Part shown: positions 23,556 to 27,739 of the stretch, in pieces
Layout: each line of letters begins with the position of its first letter
How positions within the stretch are numbered: position 1 is the stretch's first letter
Assembly (NCBI GenBank): GCA_027314685.1
Contig: DAHVAI010000337.1
Span: 1 to 27,739 of the forward strand
Length of the DNA: 27,739 nucleotides
From: Nitrososphaerota archaeon
GTDB taxonomy: Archaea > Thermoproteota > Nitrososphaeria > Nitrososphaerales > CADDZS01
Reading direction: 5' to 3'
The notes under the pieces: model-generated
The model's input: the letters and a program-made list of their open reading frames with translations, nothing else
Databases searched by the model: none
What the model was told of the DNA's origin: nothing
Translations under genes and position numbers: made by a program

Positions 23556-25541
23556 TTACCTCCGCGGCTTTTCCTTTCTTCCGTAGACAAGTTCGTTCAA
23601 AGACACGTCGTTAACCTTGTAAACTTCATACCTGACTCCCGGAATATCGCCCATGGCGCCTCCCGTTGTTCCTCCAATACCTTGCACTCCAACCTCGTCG
23701 TGCTCATCTATGAAGTTCAGCGCTCCGTCTCCTGGAAGGAATGCTGTTACCTGTTTTCCATTCTTTACGAGTTGTATTCTAACGCAGTTCCCCGTCAAGA
23801 TTCCGTTTGCAAAGAAATTGTGGCTTGAATTCTGTACTGTTATATCTTGAAGCTCTACGCCATCTTCTGGAATCTGTTGGGTATTCACAACTTTCTCCCA
23901 AACCAGTCCTTGTTTGGGAAGATTCACAGTGGCTCTTTCGAGCCAAGTATGAAATCCTTCAGATTTCGTAGTCGTGTAAAGTAGCTCTGGATTCTTGACT
24001 CCATGCCACAACCAGTAGTTCACAGTGCTCTCAGATATCCAGTCGCCCCCGTCTCTTCTCAAAATATCTGCAATTTCTCTGTAAGTCAGCCCTTTTTCTG
24101 CTCTGAGTTTCTTCGCCTTTTCGTAGTAACCATACGTCTGTGTGATTTTGAGAGCTTTGAGCTTCAGATATTCATAGGCATAGGCCGCAAGAATGCGTCT
24201 CTCAGATTGGTAAGCATAGCTAATCTTCCCAAAGAGATTTAGTAGATTTGGAATCGAAGAGCCCAATCTTACGACGATCTGGAAAGTTGTCGTACCGTCC
24301 TTACGAATCACTGATGGCTTTATTGATCTACTAGAAACTTGGACGCCAAATTCCTTAAGCAATGCTACTAGGTCATCTATGAATGCAAATCCTGCATCTA
24401 TCCGTGATTCGACCTTGCTTAGAGCAAAAGTTGGACTCATGAATGTATTCTCTTTGATTCTTGGTCGCTCAAGCTCGCTTCCAAAGTACGAAGCTAAGAA
24501 CTCTTTCTTCACCCATTGAGGACCATTTCTGATCCATTCAGGAACACCGTATGTGGTTGCAGCTTTGTTTCCTTCTGGAGCGCCCAAAGCGCGTAAGAGA
24601 CAATACAGAGCTATAGATGAACTCGACACCGTGCTATAAGATCCTGCTATCAGTTGGGTTGATCCAGAGGACGACGAAACTATACTCTCGGCTGTTCTAG
24701 TATAAACGCGACTAGTGTGAAAACCCAACTTGTTCAAGTCCAATGAAATCTCTTCGAGGTCCTCGACTCGACCCGATGCTACAAACTTACCTGACTTGCC
24801 AGTCCCAGCTGTGTTGTATGAAAGATGTCCGTCTCCGAATACATGCCCCAAAATTCTCGCAATGGTGGGGAGCGAGGGATTGTCATACCTCAAAGGTAGC
24901 AAGCCGCGTTCCTTCAAGTTTCTCACTATTCTCTCTTTCTTGCTCGAAGATGGAATATTAGACAGTAGTGTTTGTTCATCCAAGATCAGAGAATTGCAAT
25001 ACTCTCTTTCGACAGGATTTCCAGGAAAAACAATCACTTTGTGACCTGCCCTAACGTCCCTCATGTCCTTGATTCCTGATTCAGTGTAAATAGGATGATC
25101 CCCACTCCCCTTTAGCTCAACTCCTGATTCTGTTTCTAAGCGATAAAGACCTAGGGATTTCTTTTCAGATGAGTCAAGTGAAAAATAATCAATTACTGGA
25201 GTTGGGATCACTTTGAATGTTTTCTTATCAAGGCAGGAAGCATGAACATTGTCTTGAAAATCGCCCATCTTCCCCATCGGCACATAGGTAAAGTCGCTCA
25301 AGAGGACTTTGGTATCAGGGGTAACGCATTTCCTGATTGCAGAGTTAGGCTGCTTTGACTCGATTCCGATCTTCTCCAAAACTATTCCCCTTGCTTGAGG
25401 CGAACCTTCAAGCGGATCAGCCTTCTTGTCAAGCATCAACATTCTTCTCTTATAGTATTTGTCCGACCAACGAAGACGCTGCCTCTTCTGTGCCTGCTTT
25501 CTGGCGGCAAATTCTCCGTTTGGAGACTTGGACTTGCTCAA
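23556..25541 (-). CDS. rps12: 30S ribosomal protein uS12 precursor containing an intein
   Basis: The 661-residue precursor splits into an N-extein (1-71), an intein (72-585) and a C-extein (586-661). Joined, the exteins give a normal 147-residue archaeal S12, with KQPNSAIRK directly followed by [20 protein letters not shown] and ending in GRKEKPRR. S12 lines the decoding centre of the small subunit; the PNSA loop contacts the codon-anticodon pair. The intein breaks this loop's edge, so the ribosome cannot work without splicing. TTG start at 25541 ([11 protein letters not shown]), with a TATA-like ATTTTTTATA (25567-25576, minus) about 30 nt before it, pointing to a leaderless transcript with its own promoter. 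It is followed by rps7 5 nt later. Confidence 0.97.
   Translation of the reverse strand: MSKSKSPNGEFAARKQAQKRQRLRWSDKYYKRRMLMLDKKADPLEGSPQARGIVLEKIGIESKQPNSAIRKCVTPDTKVLLSDFTYVPMGKMGDFQDNVHASCLDKKTFKVIPTPVIDYFSLDSSEKKSLGLYRLETESGVELKGSGDHPIYTESGIKDMRDVRAGHKVIVFPGNPVEREYCNSLILDEQTLLSNIPSSSKKERIVRNLKERGLLPLRYDNPSLPTIARILGHVFGDGHLSYNTAGTGKSGKFVASGRVEDLEEISLDLNKLGFHTSRVYTRTAESIVSSSSGSTQLIAGSYSTVSSSSIALYCLLRALGAPEGNKAATTYGVPEWIRNGPQWVKKEFLASYFGSELERPRIKENTFMSPTFALSKVESRIDAGFAFIDDLVALLKEFGVQVSSRSIKPSVIRKDGTTTFQIVVRLGSSIPNLLNLFGKISYAYQSERRILAAYAYEYLKLKALKITQTYGYYEKAKKLRAEKGLTYREIADILRRDGGDWISESTVNYWLWHGVKNPELLYTTTKSEGFHTWLERATVNLPKQGLVWEKVVNTQQIPEDGVELQDITVQNSSHNFFANGILTGNCVRIQLVKNGKQVTAFLPGDGALNFIDEHDEVGVQGIGGTTGGAMGDIPGVRYEVYKVNDVSLNELVYGRKEKPRR
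23787..25328 (-). mobile_element. Intein with LAGLIDADG homing endonuclease in uS12
   Basis: The 514 residues start with Cys (block [20 protein letters not shown]) and contain block [10 protein letters not shown]. They end in [14 protein letters not shown], followed by the +1 Cys of the C-extein. Block G has Gly before the terminal Asn rather than the usual His. The central part is a DOD endonuclease: first motif [11 protein letters not shown], second motif [13 protein letters not shown] with Glu at the catalytic acid position. A helix-turn-helix ([15 protein letters not shown] then [13 protein letters not shown]) probably helps bind the target DNA. Inteins excise themselves from the protein, and the endonuclease copies the element into empty rps12 alleles. 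All key catalytic parts appear present, so both splicing and homing may be active. Confidence 0.93.
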
Positions 25542-25566
25542 AGTGCAAATTAGTCGTCTGATATGC

Positions 25567-25576
25567 TATAAAAAAT
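25567..25576 (-). promoter_or_regulatory. TATA-like box for rps12
   Basis: ATTTTTTATA on the minus strand, about 30 nt before the TTG start of rps12. The T-run might also act as a terminator for nusA transcripts. Confidence 0.5.
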
Positions 25577-25596
25577 TACCGACAGTCTGGGGCTGC

Positions 25597-26043
25597 TTAG
25601 ACGGAGTTGACTATGTGAATCGTCTCTATTGAGAAGTATCTTTTTGCAAGAAGCCTCGCTTTCTCAGCGTTTCTTCCTCCCTTTCCAAGAACTGCGCCTT
25701 TTTTCTTTTCCTCAACGAAAATGGTGGCGGCCTGAGTGCCGTCAGACTTCTCGGCCATCTTGATCTCCTTGATTAACTTAGGATTTAGGCAATTCATCAG
25801 TAGTTGTTTAGGTTCTTCCGACCACTCCACCAGCTCGACCTGCCTACCCATCACTTTCTGAACTTTCTTTATCGTCTCTCCAGATTTGCCTATGGCCAAC
25901 CCCATCTGGCCCTGACTAATCACGAAGATGACTCGCTCCAACTTCTGATCGAAGATGCAGTCTTTAGCTGTTGCGCCAGTAAGACTCTGGAAAAGAGACA
26001 TCAAACCTAGCTCTTCCGAGCTCAGTTTTATCTTGTCGTTCAA
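25597..26043 (-). CDS. nusA: NusA-like transcription termination/antitermination protein
   Basis: The 148-residue archaeal NusA consists only of two KH RNA-binding domains, without the bacterial N-terminal and S1 parts. The GxxG loops are GKSGETIK (first domain) and GKGGRNAE (second domain). It sits between rpl30e and rps12, its standard place in archaeal RNA polymerase operons. TTG start at 26043; ACTTTATC (26065-26072, plus) gives a possible box A (GATAAAGT on the minus strand) about 26 nt upstream. Its exact function in archaea is not settled; RNA binding during transcription is likely. Confidence 0.95.
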   Translation of the reverse strand: MNDKIKLSSEELGLMSLFQSLTGATAKDCIFDQKLERVIFVISQGQMGLAIGKSGETIKKVQKVMGRQVELVEWSEEPKQLLMNCLNPKLIKEIKMAEKSDGTQAATIFVEEKKKGAVLGKGGRNAEKARLLAKRYFSIETIHIVNSV

Positions 26044-26088
26044 GTGGAGGATAACGCTACACTTACTTTATCTGAACGACCATTTAGG

Positions 26089-26577
26089 TTATGCTTTTTC
26101 TTTTTCCTCGGCCGTCTTCTTTTTCCGGGTAGTTTTTTTGACGGCTGCCTTTTCTTTTTCTTCAGAGCCTGTCTCGGCCTTGGTCTTTTTCTTTCTAACT
26201 GCCTTGCTCTCCTTCTTTGGTGCTGATTCGGCGGGTTCCTCTTTGACCGCAGGAGTATGAGAGACCAATCCATAGTCAGCCGAATTTGTAAAGCTCTTCA
26301 AGTCAGCGTCGCCCGCTGATTTGACCGCAATCACAGACACGCGAAAAGGTATGCCGCACGCTCGCCCCAGCTCCACAGGATTTCCATTGAACTTTAGCGC
26401 CGGAATTGACAGAGACCTGCAGTCGTCCAGAATCTTCTGCGGTAGATTAGCCGACGCAGACCAGACGAGGAGTTTTGAACCCTTCACAGCGCTCATGACT
26501 TCTCGCCTGCCGACTACATACTTGCCCGTCTTTGAAGCCTTTTTTAGTTGCCTTTCGAGCTCTACATGTTCTGACAT
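26089..26577 (-). CDS. rpl30e: Ribosomal protein eL30 with long Lys/Glu-rich tail
   Basis: Residues 1-100 form the L7Ae/L30e-like fold: LKKASKTGKYVVGRREVMSA, VKGSKLLVWSASANLP, KFNGNPVELGRACGIPFRVS. The usual length is about 100 residues. Here a further 60 or so residues of low complexity follow (repeated KKK, EEKEKA, TTRKKK). This tail gives strong T/C bias on the plus strand between 26095 and 26230. The protein binds rRNA in the large subunit. It starts 2 nt after rpoA2, so they are co-translated. ATG start. The tail may be disordered and bind rRNA or stay at the ribosome surface. Confidence 0.95.
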   Translation of the reverse strand: MSEHVELERQLKKASKTGKYVVGRREVMSAVKGSKLLVWSASANLPQKILDDCRSLSIPALKFNGNPVELGRACGIPFRVSVIAVKSAGDADLKSFTNSADYGLVSHTPAVKEEPAESAPKKESKAVRKKKTKAETGSEEKEKAAVKKTTRKKKTAEEKEKA

Positions 26578-26579
26578 TT

Positions 26580-27739
26580 CTAGATACCCCTCATGAATAC
26601 GTCGATCATTCCTGTACCAACCGGGATTGGCAGCCCGACTATGACGTTTTCAGTGACTCCTCTCAGTTCTTCCGTCTCGCCTCGGACTGCTGCTTCGGCC
26701 AACGTAGGAACAGTAATTTCGAATGCGGCTCTTGCAAGGACGCTCGTCTTTGTACCGGCTACTCCGTGTCGCCCAATCTGCTGCAGGAAACCCTTGCTTG
26801 TCATCAGGTCTGCAACAAGGTAAATATGGCGTATATCGACTTCCAGTCCCTGCTCTTCCAGCGTGCCTACGATCTCCTTCACGAGGGCAGATCTAGCAGC
26901 TTCAATGCCTAGCGCCTGATAAATTTCGTATATGTTGTTTGTAGTAGTCCTGCTCTTATCAACGCCTTCGATCTGCCTAACCTTCTGAAGATTAGATCCC
27001 GAAGTTTGTATCTTCCACTCATCGCCTTCCTTGACGACTGTGACCCTGTCAATGCCTGGAATTCCTTTTACTTTCTGGTTGAGTATCTTGTTCTTGTGAA
27101 TGTGAAGAGACGCATAATCGACGTCTATCTTGATAGTTATGATGTTCTTTTTCTCGTCAACAGTCACTTCACGCTTTGGTGACTCGATAGCAGAAACAAT
27201 ATCGCTCAGCGTGCACTGGCGCTCTGCGAGCTTCTCCTTTCCGATGAACAGATAGATCTCTCCAGAAGGATCGACTTCCGCCTTGTCCACGACGCTCACG
27301 ACCTTCGTGAATCTGATCAGGTTCGCGACTTTGATTGCTTTCTCGTTGGATTTTTTCGTGTCTTCATCCAGAAACACGTCCATCGACGGTGTCGCTGGTT
27401 GTTTTCTTGCGTCGACCAATTCGATAAGTCGAGGAAGACCCAGGGTAACGTCTCTTTCTTTGACTCCCGCGAAGTGGAACGTCCTGAGAGTCATTTGTGT
27501 TCCCGGTTCTCCGATGGACTGCGCCGCACCGATACCAGAAGCGTCACCTGGCTCGACCGTGCCCTTCGTGACGAGCTCCACGACTCGCTCGCAAACTTTC
27601 TCTACTGACTTGGGATCGAGTTTCGAACTCTTTAGAGCATCGTGCAAGTCCTTCCGTAGTCTAGGATTGAGCTGTTCCGAGTATTTCTCGACAGTCCTGT
27701 CAATCGTGCTTTCAGCGGCAGCCCTGGAAGAATCTGAGC
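26580..27739 (-). CDS. rpoA2: DNA-directed RNA polymerase subunit A'' (5' end outside window)
   Basis: At least 386 residues are visible, and the frame is open to the window edge, so the TTG at 27647 is internal. The clear signature is IGAAQSIGEPGTQMTLRTFH followed by FAGVKERDVTLGLPRLIELV, the bridge-helix-distal/trigger-loop region of the largest polymerase subunit's C-terminal part. Later GVDKSRTTTNNIYEIYQALG, ADLMTSKGFLQQIGRHGVAG and FEITVPTLAEAAVRGE match the conserved C-terminus. In archaea the largest subunit is split into A' and A''. It heads the minus-strand block with rpl30e, and ends 2 nt before it. Complete C-terminus; no intein in the visible part. Confidence 0.97.
   Translation of the reverse strand, partial: SDSSRAAAESTIDRTVEKYSEQLNPRLRKDLHDALKSSKLDPKSVEKVCERVVELVTKGTVEPGDASGIGAAQSIGEPGTQMTLRTFHFAGVKERDVTLGLPRLIELVDARKQPATPSMDVFLDEDTKKSNEKAIKVANLIRFTKVVSVVDKAEVDPSGEIYLFIGKEKLAERQCTLSDIVSAIESPKREVTVDEKKNIITIKIDVDYASLHIHKNKILNQKVKGIPGIDRVTVVKEGDEWKIQTSGSNLQKVRQIEGVDKSRTTTNNIYEIYQALGIEAARSALVKEIVGTLEEQGLEVDIRHIYLVADLMTSKGFLQQIGRHGVAGTKTSVLARAAFEITVPTLAEAAVRGETEELRGVTENVIVGLPIPVGTGMIDVFMRGI

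Noticed and set aside
1..27739. tRNA, rRNA and CRISPR arrays
   Set aside because: I looked for T-loop motifs, cloverleaf arms and regular repeats on both strands and found none that hold up; a covariance-model search would be decisive.

Overview
The window is archaeal. Its right third carries the informational genes rpoA2, rpl30e, nusA, rps12, rps7, EF-1alpha and rps10, and all of them have archaeal-type proteins. Small details fit Nitrososphaerota (Thaumarchaeota) best: moderate GC, many TTG starts, TATA-like boxes 26-31 nt ahead of starts (leaderless transcripts), S/T/N-rich surface proteins with DUF4382-type domains, and small archaeal hypotheticals. That placement is an inference from style and gene content, not from a phylogeny.

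Layout. 1-2493: a partial Ig-like surface protein, then a decayed YVTN beta-propeller surface protein broken by two stop codons and two frameshifts. 2527-5136 (minus): an ABC transporter, with an intact ATPase and a permease interrupted by one in-frame TAG. 5361-9406: an archaeal type IV pilus/secretion-like cluster (TadA/GspE-like ATPase, double-domain TadC/FlaJ-like membrane platform, small membrane protein). 9719-11721: a DUF4382-like surface protein bracketed by two related palindromes, a divergent membrane-anchored winged-helix protein and a small Gly/Ala-rich protein. 11900-12310 (minus): a ruined HicB/HicA toxin-antitoxin pair. 12376-15170: an arginine-deiminase-superfamily protein and a second DUF4382-like surface protein closed by a terminator-like hairpin. 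15382-17825: a UbiA-type prenyltransferase, an overlapping pair (TrmB-effector-like plus restriction-endonuclease-fold-like) and a small hypothetical. 18108-18707: a VapBC-like pair whose antitoxin has two in-frame TGA codons at expected glycines while the PIN toxin is intact. 18708-20210: mostly non-coding, with one small zinc-ribbon protein.

20211-27739: the translation/transcription block, read mostly on the minus strand as rpoA2, rpl30e, nusA, rps12, rps7, EF-1alpha, rps10. A histone-deacetylase-family gene on the plus strand lies between EF-1alpha and rps10. The standout feature is a 514-residue intein with a LAGLIDADG-type homing endonuclease inside ribosomal protein uS12. It sits directly after the PNSA(I/L)RK decoding-centre loop, so every ribosome depends on protein splicing.

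Across the accessory part, several genes carry nonsense codons or frameshifts while every core gene is clean. This points to real gene decay and turnover rather than poor sequence.
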